A DNA stretch of 54,042 bases from CAZCVI01 sp964502145 (lineage in GTDB: Bacteria; Acidobacteriota; Aminicenantia; UBA2199): assembly GCA_964502145.1 (NCBI GenBank), contig CAZCVI010000046.1, positions 1 through 54,042 of the forward strand, read 5' to 3'. Positions 32,512-39,456 of this stretch are shown here, piece by piece. Made by a program: the position numbers and the translations under genes. The notes under the pieces were generated by a model. That model was given only the letters and a program-made list of their open reading frames with translations, had not been told where the DNA came from and ran no database searches. Position 1 is the first letter of the stretch, and each line of letters opens with the position of its first letter.

Positions 32512-32782
32512 CAAGAAAAGATTAATGGATAATTGAGAATGGTAAATTGAGAATTGATAACGGTAAGGGAGGCACTTCGTGCTATTATATTAAGTGCCTT
32601 TGGCACGCCTCATTTTTTTCTTCACTTCTATTTCTTCGCCTGTGGTCAATAAGACCTCTTGTTTTACTGTGATCAGCAATGAGCCCCATGCTCGGTGCGT
32701 GCCAATGAATGAATGTTTAATCGTTAATATGCAACGCACTGGGGCGAAGTCCCATAAATTTTTCTCAGATTCTTAATGTAAA
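32512..32782. other. noncoding stretch with a possible 3' gene relic
   Basis: It starts with AATTGAGAATTGATAA-type short repeats. On the minus strand about 40 codons end in TAA at 32590-32592 with a protein-like tail (GSLLITVKQEVLLTTGEEIE), but there is no start, RBS or family match. I take it as a possible remnant only. Confidence 0.3.
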
Positions 32783-32811
32783 TTGACACCCTTTTGAATA
32801 TGGCATATAAT
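32783..32811 (+). promoter_or_regulatory. perfect-consensus promoter of the RelE/HigB-type toxin relic, leaderless type
   Basis: TTGACA at 32783-32788, a 17-bp spacer and TATAAT at 32806-32811, an exact consensus match in both boxes. The toxin ATG is at 32818, 6 nt after the -10 box, so transcription should start on it. Confidence 0.8.
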
Positions 32812-32817
32812 AGCCTC

Positions 32818-33055
32818 ATGAACAGAGAATTTATTTGCCTGGATATTTTTTGCAGATTATGGGAATCCCTGGGATTTTCTGATGATGATCTAAAAGAATT
32901 GCAGGAGCACTTGAGCATCCATCCCGAAGATGGTGATATGATTCAAAATACCGGCGGTGTCAGAAAAATCAGGTGGGCACTCAAAGGGAAAGGAAAAATT
33001 GGTGGATACGTTAAAGAGTGAACTCAGGAGGAATGCCCATGAAAAAGGACTATAA
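32818..33055 (+). pseudogene. RelE/HigB-like toxin with an internal deletion
   Basis: From the ATG at 32818 the frame encodes MNREFICLDIFCRLWESLGF, then the family hallmark TGGVRKIRWALKGKGKIGG, but ends four codons later (33021). The expected C-terminal tail (DTLKSELRRNAHEKGL) is present in another frame and ends at 33053-33055. About 40 residues in the middle, including the last beta strands of the RelE fold, are missing. The antitoxin gene downstream is intact and overlaps the relic. The promoter is still perfect, so the antitoxin may still be expressed from it. Confidence 0.75.
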
Positions 33056-33380
33056 AGACATGACTGTTGGAGAAGGATTAATAACGGCTCTAAAACAAGC
33101 CATCGAATATGAACAAAATAGAAATGTCGCAGGGGTGACTTCCCGAAAAATAGCAGTTGCTCCGGTTCCCCATTATGAAGCACCCAAAATAAAAGAAATT
33201 CGACTCAAACTAGGTATCTCTCAGTCTACCTTTGCAAATGTTATTGGCGTGTCTAAGAGAACGGTGGAAGCTTGGGAATCCGGTAGAAATGAGCCACAAG
33301 GACCCGCACAAAGAATCTTGATGTTTATGGAAAAGGACAATCATTTTTTAGAAAAATTCAATTTGATCAGAACCCTGTAA
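33039..33380 (+). CDS. HigA-like XRE antitoxin / repressor
   Basis: A 113-aa protein with a C-terminal helix-turn-helix of the XRE type (IRLKLGISQSTFANVIGVSKRTVEAWESG, residues of about 58-86) and an N-terminal extension that would bind the toxin. The start at 33039 is set by AGGAGG at 33026-33031, 7 nt before it. An earlier in-frame ATG at 33033 is too close to the RBS. Toxin-first order is normal for the HigBA type. With the toxin broken, it likely survives as an autorepressor of the perfect promoter upstream. Confidence 0.8.
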   Translation: MKKDYKDMTVGEGLITALKQAIEYEQNRNVAGVTSRKIAVAPVPHYEAPKIKEIRLKLGISQSTFANVIGVSKRTVEAWESGRNEPQGPAQRILMFMEKDNHFLEKFNLIRTL

Positions 33381-33526
33381 AAAATTAATGGCTAATTGAT
33401 AATGGAGAATTGTGTGCGTAAGCGTCCTGCTGGCCATCTGTTTACGCCTGGGGCGGGAAAAACCGCCCATCTGGGTAAACAAGATAACTCCAGTACCATA
33501 TAATACCCCATAGATAAGGTGATAAT

Positions 33527-33697
33527 ATGCAGCCATTGGCAGGTCACATCAGTGTTGTGCAGCAATGTAATTTGGAAGAACGGCTAAACAATGAAAACGA
33601 CACTGATTACCTGAACAGCATCCCCAGTATGGCAGAAATGATCATCAAAGAAGCGGAAAGACCTTTAAGTGAATACTCCGATACGCTGGACTGGTAA
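33527..33697 (+). CDS. possible antitoxin fragment (RelB/Phd C-terminal type)
   Basis: A 56-codon frame ending YLNSIPSMAEMIIKEAERPL, then SEYSDTLDW. The end resembles the toxin-binding tails of RelB/Phd antitoxins (…YLNSIPGM…, ...ELDW). The usual DNA-binding N-terminus is missing and the first 25 residues look random. There is no convincing RBS, and no toxin gene follows in this direction. Probably the remaining end of a lost pair. Confidence 0.35.
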   Translation: MQPLAGHISVVQQCNLEERLNNENDTDYLNSIPSMAEMIIKEAERPLSEYSDTLDW

Positions 33698-33714
33698 GTC
33701 TACGTCCCCGGGGT

Positions 33715-34044
33715 CTATATGGCTATTCGCTGGTATAGTGCCTCGTCAATCTCCCTTCGTCCATCAAAAACTGCCATAATAAAAACTGTTTTATCTATGA
33801 TTTGATAGATAATTCGATACGGATGGCATATGATTTCCCTATAATTGTGGATGCTGATTTCTTTTAATTCGGGAACGATCCGCCCCTGTTCTGGAAATTC
33901 CGTCAAAGTAAGGATTTTGCTCTTAATTTTTTGGTATATCTGAACAGCCCTATTTACCGTATCATGTTCCGCAATATAAACCGCAATCTCATCAAGATCA
34001 CTCCCTGCCCAAGCGGAAAAATCTATGTTATACCTGTTACTCAT
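33715..34044 (-). CDS. ParE/RelE-family toxin
   Basis: A 109-aa protein of the ParE/RelE fold: an N-terminal helix pair with DLDEIAVYIAEHD, then PEQGRIVPEL, NYREIICHPYRIIYQIIDKTVFIMAVFDGRR, the conserved Arg-Ile-Ile-Tyr core strand and terminal R-R. ParE members poison gyrase, while RelE members cut mRNA on the ribosome. The spacing with Gly-Arg-x-x-x-E-L fits ParE better. Its ATG overlaps the antitoxin stop by 4 nt. This is the only complete toxin in the region. Confidence 0.85.
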   Translation of the reverse strand: MSNRYNIDFSAWAGSDLDEIAVYIAEHDTVNRAVQIYQKIKSKILTLTEFPEQGRIVPELKEISIHNYREIICHPYRIIYQIIDKTVFIMAVFDGRREIDEALYQRIAI

Positions 34045-34313
34045 ATTTTTAATTTTTGCTCAATCCCTTTGAAGACTTCGTCAGCGGGTATGGTATTCCC
34101 ATTTTCGATCTGTTTTTTACTCATCAAAACCAGTTTGAGCATACTGATAGAGTCCTTCAATTTAAAATAGGATGCCGCATCCTGTATCACCATCTTGGCT
34201 TCGCCGTCCTGAGTGATAATAATGGGTGTATGTTTTTCTGTTACCGTATTTAAGACGTCATGGGCATGGCTTTCAAGATATGATATGGGACGAATGGATT
34301 CTTTGATATTCAC
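34041..34313 (-). CDS. Phd/YefM-family antitoxin
   Basis: A 90-aa protein starting MNIKESIRPISYLESHAHDV and continuing TPIIITQDGEAKMVIQD, the Phd/YefM N-terminal DNA-binding domain with a C-terminal toxin-binding helix (ISMLKLVLMSKKQIE...). The start is GTG at 34313, 5 nt after AGGAGGA. The ATG one base earlier is followed directly by a stop. The frame is open further upstream, but that part is the DUF2442 relic. It forms an operon with the ParE toxin. Confidence 0.85.
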   Translation of the reverse strand: MNIKESIRPISYLESHAHDVLNTVTEKHTPIIITQDGEAKMVIQDAASYFKLKDSISMLKLVLMSKKQIENGNTIPADEVFKGIEQKLKI

Positions 34314-34422
34314 ATGTCCTCCTATATGATTCAATATGCCTGAATTTTTGGAAATTGTCAATACTCGGCAGAGAAAAACGTGAAAAATATACTCCGTCTC
34401 AATTGACCACTGATTCGTTGGA

Positions 34423-34570
34423 TTAAACGGCTTGCTGTTTTCCCAGTTCCAGTAAAAATTCCGGGGCAAGGTCCGCCTCGTTTTTCCTACAAGTCTGTTT
34501 CCAAATCAACAGTGGCTTCATCACCGGTATTAAATTTCAGATGCACCACTTAATCCTGGATATTTTTGGC
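34423..34570 (-). pseudogene. second DUF2442 relic
   Basis: It closely matches parts of the DUF2442 gene at 31900-32163: VVHLKFNTGDEA and VDLET at one end and KNEADLAPEFLLELGKQQAV at the other. It has TAA and TAG stops, no start, and about 30 codons deleted between the two parts. The DNA of the shared parts is nearly identical, so it is a recent duplicate decayed by deletion. Confidence 0.7.
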
Positions 34571-34720
34571 AGTATATTAAATAGAGGAGAGGCCACGTTT
34601 ACAATAACTCCCAATGAATATGGTGTGTTACGCCACATTTTCTTCCATTTAGTAAAAAATAGTCGCAAAATTACGGCGGTTCCGCCTTCCTGTACTGAAA
34701 ATTGGAACTATAGATTGAAC

Positions 34721-34852
34721 GTTCACCTTATTTTGTAGAACCGTCACCATATTTTGCTCTCCGTTCACCTTCCGACCCCGGCCGTTCACCATATTTTACT
34801 CAACCGTCGCCCTTTTAGGCGGCCGTTCACCTTCCAAACCTCTCCGTTCAGC
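34721..34852. repeat. array of seven CCGTTCACC-type boxes with a 19-22 bp period
   Basis: Boxes begin at about 34719, 34741, 34761, 34782, 34804, 34823 and 34844 (CCGTTCACC with variants CCGTCACC, CCGTCGCCC and CCGTTCAGC). They are separated by alternating AT-rich (ATATTTTGCTCT type) and GC-rich spacers. The period of about 20.5 bp puts every box on the same DNA face, two turns apart. It could be a protein-binding array, such as the transposase-binding end of an IS element or iterons. Confidence 0.65.
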
Positions 34853-34860
34853 ATTTTTTG

Positions 34861-34942
34861 TAGAATTGAGATTCTCCAAACCCGGAAGTTGATTTATTTT
34901 TTAGAATCGAGAACTTCCAAACCGGAAAGTTGAATTTTTTTT
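34861..34942. repeat. 41-bp tandem duplication
   Basis: Units 34861-34901 and 34902-34942 share TAGAAT.GAGA..., CCAAACC.GGAA and AGTTGA.TT with a few changes. It directly follows the phased array and may be part of the same element. Confidence 0.6.
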
Positions 34943-35082
34943 GGAATCTGGTCATATATCGACTGGATTGGTTGAATTTTTTTTCTCTCTGTTCACCTCG
35001 CCCCCCGGCCATTAGAAGTATAAAATCAGTAAGTTCAAACGCATGGGGCTGGAATCCTAGCATGTTCAACGTCCCCAGAAAA

Positions 35083-35130
35083 AACTCCCATAATTCCCAT
35101 AATTCCCATAACTCCCATAATTCCCATTAT
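35083..35130. repeat. 9-bp repeat (ATTCCCATA orientation), noncoding copy
   Basis: Five almost perfect units of ATTCCCATA/ACTCCCATA. It is the cleanest noncoding copy of the repeat family that sits inside the NRPS A domains, here in the opposite orientation. Confidence 0.8.
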
Positions 35131-35182
35131 TACCACTGCCCCCGATGGGCGAGTTTCTTGAAAGAACAACAAAGTAAAAATT

Positions 35183-35932
35183 TTACTCGTATTCCACTTT
35201 GGCCAGCGTAAGACCACGGGGCGGAGCGGTTTGACCGGCTTTACGGCGGTCTTTGGCCGCGAATATGGCCGGGATGTCCTCGACATTTATTTTTCCTCGC
35301 CCCACATCAATGATCGTACCCACAATATTGCGAACCATGTAGCGCAGGAAACTTTTACCTTTAATAGTCAACGTGATCTCTTGACCTTTGACACGCATGG
35401 TAAATTCAGAGATTTCACGCTGCCTTTTTTTCTGCGGTTCATCCGAGGTGAAGGAACTGAAATCATTTTCGCCAATAAAGAAAGGCACGGCCTTACGCAT
35501 TTTGTTCAGGTTGAGCGGGTAAGGGAGATGATGCACGAAACGATAAACAAACGGGGAACAGACCTGGCCAAAGAAAATTGTATACACGTAGGTTTTGCTT
35601 TTGGCTCCGAATCGGGCATTGAAGGATTTATCCACCACTTCGCAGTTCATGATCCGGATATCTTCGGGTAGTAAGGAGTTGAGAGCTCTCTTCAGCGATT
35701 CGGCGGCGATAGGGATTTTAAGATGAAAACTGGCGGTCATACCAGCGGAGTGAACCCCCGCATCAGTGCGACTGCTGCCTGTAACCACCACGCTCTTCTT
35801 GGCGATTACTTTGAGCGAGCGCACCAGTTCACCTTGGATTGTTTTTTGCGGTGGGGCTTGAAATTGCCAACCCGCGTAACGGGTGCCGTCAAAATGAACA
35901 ATGATTTTATAATTGGTGGATGGTCCAGACAT
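35183..35932 (-). CDS. truA: tRNA pseudouridine synthase A
   Basis: A 249-aa enzyme that isomerises U38-U40 of tRNA anticodon stems. It has the catalytic Asp in GSSRTDAGVHS (about residue 53), FHFDGTRYAGWQFQ-type start, KTYVY, FIGENDFSSFT and FLRYMVRNIVGTIIDVGRG. The length is normal. Start placed at 35932 (MSGPSTNYKIIVHFDG). The frame is open 21 codons further into the preceding LOG-like gene, but neither start has a clear RBS. Downstream member of the rpmB-LOG-truA run. Confidence 0.93.
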   Translation of the reverse strand: MSGPSTNYKIIVHFDGTRYAGWQFQAPPQKTIQGELVRSLKVIAKKSVVVTGSSRTDAGVHSAGMTASFHLKIPIAAESLKRALNSLLPEDIRIMNCEVVDKSFNARFGAKSKTYVYTIFFGQVCSPFVYRFVHHLPYPLNLNKMRKAVPFFIGENDFSSFTSDEPQKKRQREISEFTMRVKGQEITLTIKGKSFLRYMVRNIVGTIIDVGRGKINVEDIPAIFAAKDRRKAGQTAPPRGLTLAKVEYE

Positions 35933-35960
35933 GGATTGGGGGGTGGCTGACGATTTTAAT

Positions 35961-36440
35961 TTATTGAAAAAACAGGTTAATCCTGGCGATGACATCTTGG
36001 GGAGTATTTTGGGGAATCACCCCTTCAATATCCCAGGTATTTAAACCAAGAACCGTGCGCTGATACATTTTGGCATAAGCGATTTCTGAAAGAGTACCAT
36101 AACCGCCATCAATCGCTATTAAGATATCTGAATTGAGGACAACCATGGCGTTTCTCATATATCCCAAACCCGTGGGTATAGCAATATCCAGATATTTGTT
36201 ACCCTCATCTGTCAAACCGGGAAGAATACCAATCACGAAGCCACCAGCTTCGTGGCATCCTTTGGCGGAAGCGGCCATAACACCTTCCATCCCGCCATTA
36301 ACCAGGATATACCCATTTAGAGCGAGTAAGCGGCCCATACATTCCGCATTTTTCAAGGCGGTCTCATCCGGCTGATTACCACCGATGATACCGACCCGTT
36401 TACGCTGACGCAGGGCCAAATCGCTTATTTCGGTTGACAT
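35961..36440 (-). CDS. LOG-like nucleotide-binding protein (TIGR00725 family)
   Basis: A 159-aa cytosolic protein with a Rossmann-like fold: VGIIGGNQPDE at the front, NGGMEGVMAASAKGCHEAGG in the middle (the PGGxGTxxE-family phosphoribohydrolase scaffold) and IAIDGGYGTLSEIAYAKM. The last segment keeps G-x-G-T-x-x-E. Related LOG proteins split cytokinin-type nucleotides or bind nucleotides, and the role of this subfamily is unknown. Start at Met 36440. A TTG at 36458 is also possible. Between rpmB and truA. Confidence 0.8.
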   Translation of the reverse strand: MSTEISDLALRQRKRVGIIGGNQPDETALKNAECMGRLLALNGYILVNGGMEGVMAASAKGCHEAGGFVIGILPGLTDEGNKYLDIAIPTGLGYMRNAMVVLNSDILIAIDGGYGTLSEIAYAKMYQRTVLGLNTWDIEGVIPQNTPQDVIARINLFFQ

Positions 36441-36477
36441 TCGTGAAACTGAATTCAAGAACCGTCACTTACTGGGT

Positions 36478-36672
36478 TTACTTGGATTTCAGAATTTTCT
36501 CGGAGCGAATGCAGGAAGTACAGACTTTGATCCGTCTGAAACCACCACCATCCACTTTCACTTTGACTCGTTGCAAATTAGGAAACCATCTTCTGTTGGT
36601 AGATTTATGAGAGTGGCTGACCTTATGACCGCTACTTTGTTGTTTTCCGCATACATCACATATTTTAGACAC
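36478..36672 (-). CDS. rpmB: 50S ribosomal protein L28
   Basis: A 64-aa basic protein with CDVCGK and CTSCIRSEKI zinc-type Cys pairs, VSHSHKSTNRRWFPNLQRVKV and the normal L28 length. The start is GTG at 36672 with AGGAGG 8 nt upstream. Housekeeping gene that anchors this part of the window as chromosomal. Confidence 0.95.
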   Translation of the reverse strand: MSKICDVCGKQQSSGHKVSHSHKSTNRRWFPNLQRVKVKVDGGGFRRIKVCTSCIRSEKILKSK

Positions 36673-36836
36673 GTTGAGTTCCTCCTATACGAATAGTAAA
36701 TTGTATTTTACTAGATTTTTCCCATAAAATCAATGTGTTATCTGAAATTATCCTGTTTATGACCATTTTTTATTTTTTCCACACCCCCAAAACAGGCTTT
36801 TCAAAAAATTTCCCAAAAAATTTCCCTACCAATTAG

Positions 36837-36862
36837 AGGAATGGGAGTTATGGGAACTGGGG
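36837..36862. repeat. 9-bp repeat (GGGAGTTAT type), short copy
   Basis: Three units (GGAATGGGAGTTATGGGAAC) upstream of the phosphonopyruvate decarboxylase gene, the same family as at 7036, 10170, 17827, 31529 and 35083. Confidence 0.55.
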
Positions 36863-36949
36863 GAAAAATGGCGGTTTGCTTTCGCGATAACTGGAAAAAT
36901 ATGCTGGAGTGTGCTAAGATTAATAGATGTTATGTTGGAGGATAAAGCT

Positions 36950-38077
36950 ATGATTTCATCAGTGGATTTTTCGAAACAACTGAGTCTGTTGGAATTTGAT
37001 ACTGTTGTGGGTGTCCCAGATTCCACATTTAAAGGATTGATTTCTTATTTTAGTTCACAGAATATGTTCAAACATATCATTGCCAGCAACGAGTGCGAAG
37101 CCATGGGCATTGCCGCGGGATATTATCTGGCGCAAAACAAACCGGCAGTGGTGTATATGCAAAATTCGGGGTTCTGCAAAACCCTTAATCCCTATACCTC
37201 GATGTTATCGGCAGATGTTTATACTGTACCGGCCCTGATGCTGGTAGGTTGGCGCGGTGAACCAGGGAAAAAAGACGAACCACAACACAAAATGATGGGA
37301 CGCATCATGGAAGACGTGTTCAAAGTGATGGAACTGGAATACACGATATTGGACCCAACGCAATGGCAAACGCAGTTGCAACAGGCCCGGGATTATATGA
37401 AACAAACACAACGTCCTTTTGTTCTGGCGATTAGAAACGAAACCTTTGACGATTTTAAAATCCCCACTACGACTGGAACAACCAACCCATTGCCGCTCAC
37501 CCGCGAACAAGCGATTCAATTGGTAGTGGAAAATACGTCTGACCAGGCGGTGTTTATTTCTACAACGGGGAAATGTTCCCGCGAGTTGTTTGAAATCCGC
37601 GAGAAACAGCACCTTTCCCACAGCCATGATTTTTATACTGTCGGTTCCATGGGTTGTGCCTCGGCTATTGCTTTTGGTGTGGGCTTGGCCGATTCGACGC
37701 GGCCCGTGTTTATACTGGACGGCGATGGAGCAGCCTTAATGCAACTGGGAACAATGGCCACGATGGGACATTATCAAAACCCACGGATCAAACATATCCT
37801 GCTGGATAATAACGCCCATGAATCAACCGGGGGGCAACCCACGGTTTCGAACACCGTTAACTTTCCAGAGATTGCCCGTGCTTGTGGTTACCAGTATACG
37901 GAGATTGTAGATAACGCGGATGATTTGCAGAGCTGTCTTAAAAATCTGGAATCCAACGGCAAGTTGTCTTTAGTGGTAGTAAAAGTAAAAAAAGGGGCAC
38001 GCGCGGACCTGGGCAGACCCACCAGCACCCCAAAAGAAAATCGGGATGTCTTCATGAGGAGTTTCCCAAATGCATAA
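36950..38077 (+). CDS. aepY: phosphonopyruvate decarboxylase
   Basis: A 375-aa thiamine-diphosphate enzyme that makes phosphonoacetaldehyde from phosphonopyruvate, the step that pulls C-P bond formation forward. The N-terminal PYR domain has GVPDSTFKGL and ASNECEAMGIAAGYYLA with the catalytic Glu. GWRGEPGKKDEPQHKMMG is typical of the family. The C-terminal PP domain has the ThDP motif LDGDGAALMQLG..., then NNAHESTGGQ. GGAGG lies 8 nt before the ATG at 36950. An upstream in-frame ATG (36911) lacks an RBS. It overlaps the next gene by 8 nt. The usual first gene, PEP mutase, is not in the window. Confidence 0.9.
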   Translation: MISSVDFSKQLSLLEFDTVVGVPDSTFKGLISYFSSQNMFKHIIASNECEAMGIAAGYYLAQNKPAVVYMQNSGFCKTLNPYTSMLSADVYTVPALMLVGWRGEPGKKDEPQHKMMGRIMEDVFKVMELEYTILDPTQWQTQLQQARDYMKQTQRPFVLAIRNETFDDFKIPTTTGTTNPLPLTREQAIQLVVENTSDQAVFISTTGKCSRELFEIREKQHLSHSHDFYTVGSMGCASAIAFGVGLADSTRPVFILDGDGAALMQLGTMATMGHYQNPRIKHILLDNNAHESTGGQPTVSNTVNFPEIARACGYQYTEIVDNADDLQSCLKNLESNGKLSLVVVKVKKGARADLGRPTSTPKENRDVFMRSFPNA

Positions 38078-39209
38078 AACAAAACTGATCTTTCAAGGAA
38101 AAGGGGCGTTACGGAATCTGGGTGTTTTTCTGCCCAAATATAAGGATGTACTGGTCTTCACTGATAAAAATGGTTTCGTTCCCAGTGGCGCGTCCGCTTA
38201 TTTTGAAGAGTGGGCAAAACAGATGCAGGGAAACATTAGGTTCCATTATTTCCCGTATGCTGGCAAGGCGCTTCCGCTTGAAGATATCGAACGAATTTAC
38301 ACCGAGGTACGACTTGTTTCTGGCGCCGATTTAATTGTGGCAGTGGGTGGTGGTACAGTGATTGATCTGGCCAAAATTATTTCCATTGCCTATGCGAACG
38401 GCTGCCTTGGGGTAGCAGAAATTCTGGACCAACCGCACTTGCAAAATACTCTGGATTTAATTTTTATTCCCACGACCTGTGGCACGGGCAGTGAAGCCAC
38501 TTCTTTTGCGGTGGTATATCGCGATAAGGTTAAATTATCCATTGAAAATCCCAGTGTGTTACCAGATTATGTGATGCTGGATCCATTTTTATTAAGAACA
38601 TTGCCCGAACCTGTTTTGAATTCAGTGATATTGGATGCGTTGGCGCAGGCAGTGGAGTCTGTATGGGCACCGAAAGCCACGTATCAATCAAGGGATTATG
38701 CCCGCGATGCGATCCAAGACATTCTTGATTTTTACCCCGGTGATCCCACACCGCGACGGTTTAGCAGGTTATTGTGGGCCAGTTATTTGGCTGGTCGAGC
38801 CATTAATATTACCCGCACTACCTTATCTCATTCGATTTCTTATCCAATGACCGCTCATTTTGGCGTGCCCCATGGCATTGCGGTGTTTTTAACGCTGCCC
38901 GAAGTCGCCCAGTTCAATTATTTTGCCACTGCCGAGTCCTTGCAACCGGGTCTTTATATGACTGATATCGAAAAAAGTTTTGACTTTCTCTTTGATGTCT
39001 TTGATGTCGATACTATAGAAGAGTTTACAGCACGATTGAAAGTGGTGATGTCGCGGTTGGGATTTGGGTTGCGGTTACAGGACCATGGTATCACCAAAGA
39101 GGCGCTGCCTTTCTTGGCGGATAATAGTTTGAGCCAGGGTCGTAGCGATAATAACCCGCGCATTATTGATAAACAGACGGTCTTGGAAATGTTGGAACGA
39201 CTCTTTTAA
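38070..39209 (+). CDS. iron-type alcohol dehydrogenase, probable phosphonoacetaldehyde reductase
   Basis: A 379-aa group III (Fe-type) dehydrogenase: the NAD(P)-binding VAVGGGTVIDLAKI (about 90-103), IPTTCGTGSEATSFAVV, and metal ligands in DALAQAVES, TTLSHSISYP and VPHGIAV. One usual His ligand (DALxH) is Gln here. From memory this may be normal for the phosphonate branch. Coupled to phosphonopyruvate decarboxylase by an 8-nt overlap, it should reduce phosphonoacetaldehyde to 2-hydroxyethylphosphonate. AGGAG lies 8 nt before the ATG. Its stop codon overlaps the stop of the opposing small membrane protein gene. Confidence 0.85.
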   Translation: MHKTKLIFQGKGALRNLGVFLPKYKDVLVFTDKNGFVPSGASAYFEEWAKQMQGNIRFHYFPYAGKALPLEDIERIYTEVRLVSGADLIVAVGGGTVIDLAKIISIAYANGCLGVAEILDQPHLQNTLDLIFIPTTCGTGSEATSFAVVYRDKVKLSIENPSVLPDYVMLDPFLLRTLPEPVLNSVILDALAQAVESVWAPKATYQSRDYARDAIQDILDFYPGDPTPRRFSRLLWASYLAGRAINITRTTLSHSISYPMTAHFGVPHGIAVFLTLPEVAQFNYFATAESLQPGLYMTDIEKSFDFLFDVFDVDTIEEFTARLKVVMSRLGFGLRLQDHGITKEALPFLADNSLSQGRSDNNPRIIDKQTVLEMLERLF

Positions 39210-39427
39210 TAGATCAGGAGTAAAACAAGCACTGTCACTAAAAAAACAATCTTAACAACAATCAATTGGATAGGCGTAAGGCGTTGCGGCTTATATTCTT
39301 TCTGATATATCAGGAAATAGTAAAGCAACCCCATGCCTATTATTGTACCCACGACGACCAAGGTGTAGATGTTTTCCACCCCTTTCCAGCCTTTAATTGA
39401 TAAAAAACCCATAATTTTGTCTAACAT
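39206..39427 (-). CDS. small two-helix membrane protein
   Basis: A 73-aa protein with two membrane helices (IYTLVVVGTIIGMGLLYYFL and LIVVKIVFLVTVLVLLLIY) joined by a basic loop (YQKEYKPQR). The start is at 39427 with GAGG 7 nt upstream. The frame is open upstream but without an RBS. It follows the membrane-anchored SGNH-like gene by 29 nt, so it may be a subunit or partner of that envelope enzyme. No family recognised. It ends tail-to-tail on the opposite gene with shared stop bases. Confidence 0.6.
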   Translation of the reverse strand: MLDKIMGFLSIKGWKGVENIYTLVVVGTIIGMGLLYYFLIYQKEYKPQRLTPIQLIVVKIVFLVTVLVLLLIY

Positions 39428-39456
39428 TAAAAATCCTCTTTTTACATGAATGAATT

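Larger units (their letters stand above)
34571..35182. other. repeat-rich noncoding region
   Basis: No gene found. It holds, in order, a phased GTTCACC array (34721-34852), a 41-bp tandem duplication (34861-34942), and a 9-bp repeat tract (35083-35130) 53 nt after the truA stop. Confidence 0.6.

Noticed and set aside
34721..34852. Possible CRISPR array at the GTTCACC boxes
   Set aside because: The conserved part is only 8-9 bp and the spacers are 11-13 bp, far below CRISPR sizes.
35083..35130. Possible CRISPR repeats at the ATTCCCATA tract
   Set aside because: Units are 9 bp and contiguous with no spacers, and no cas genes are present. It is a microsatellite-type tract.
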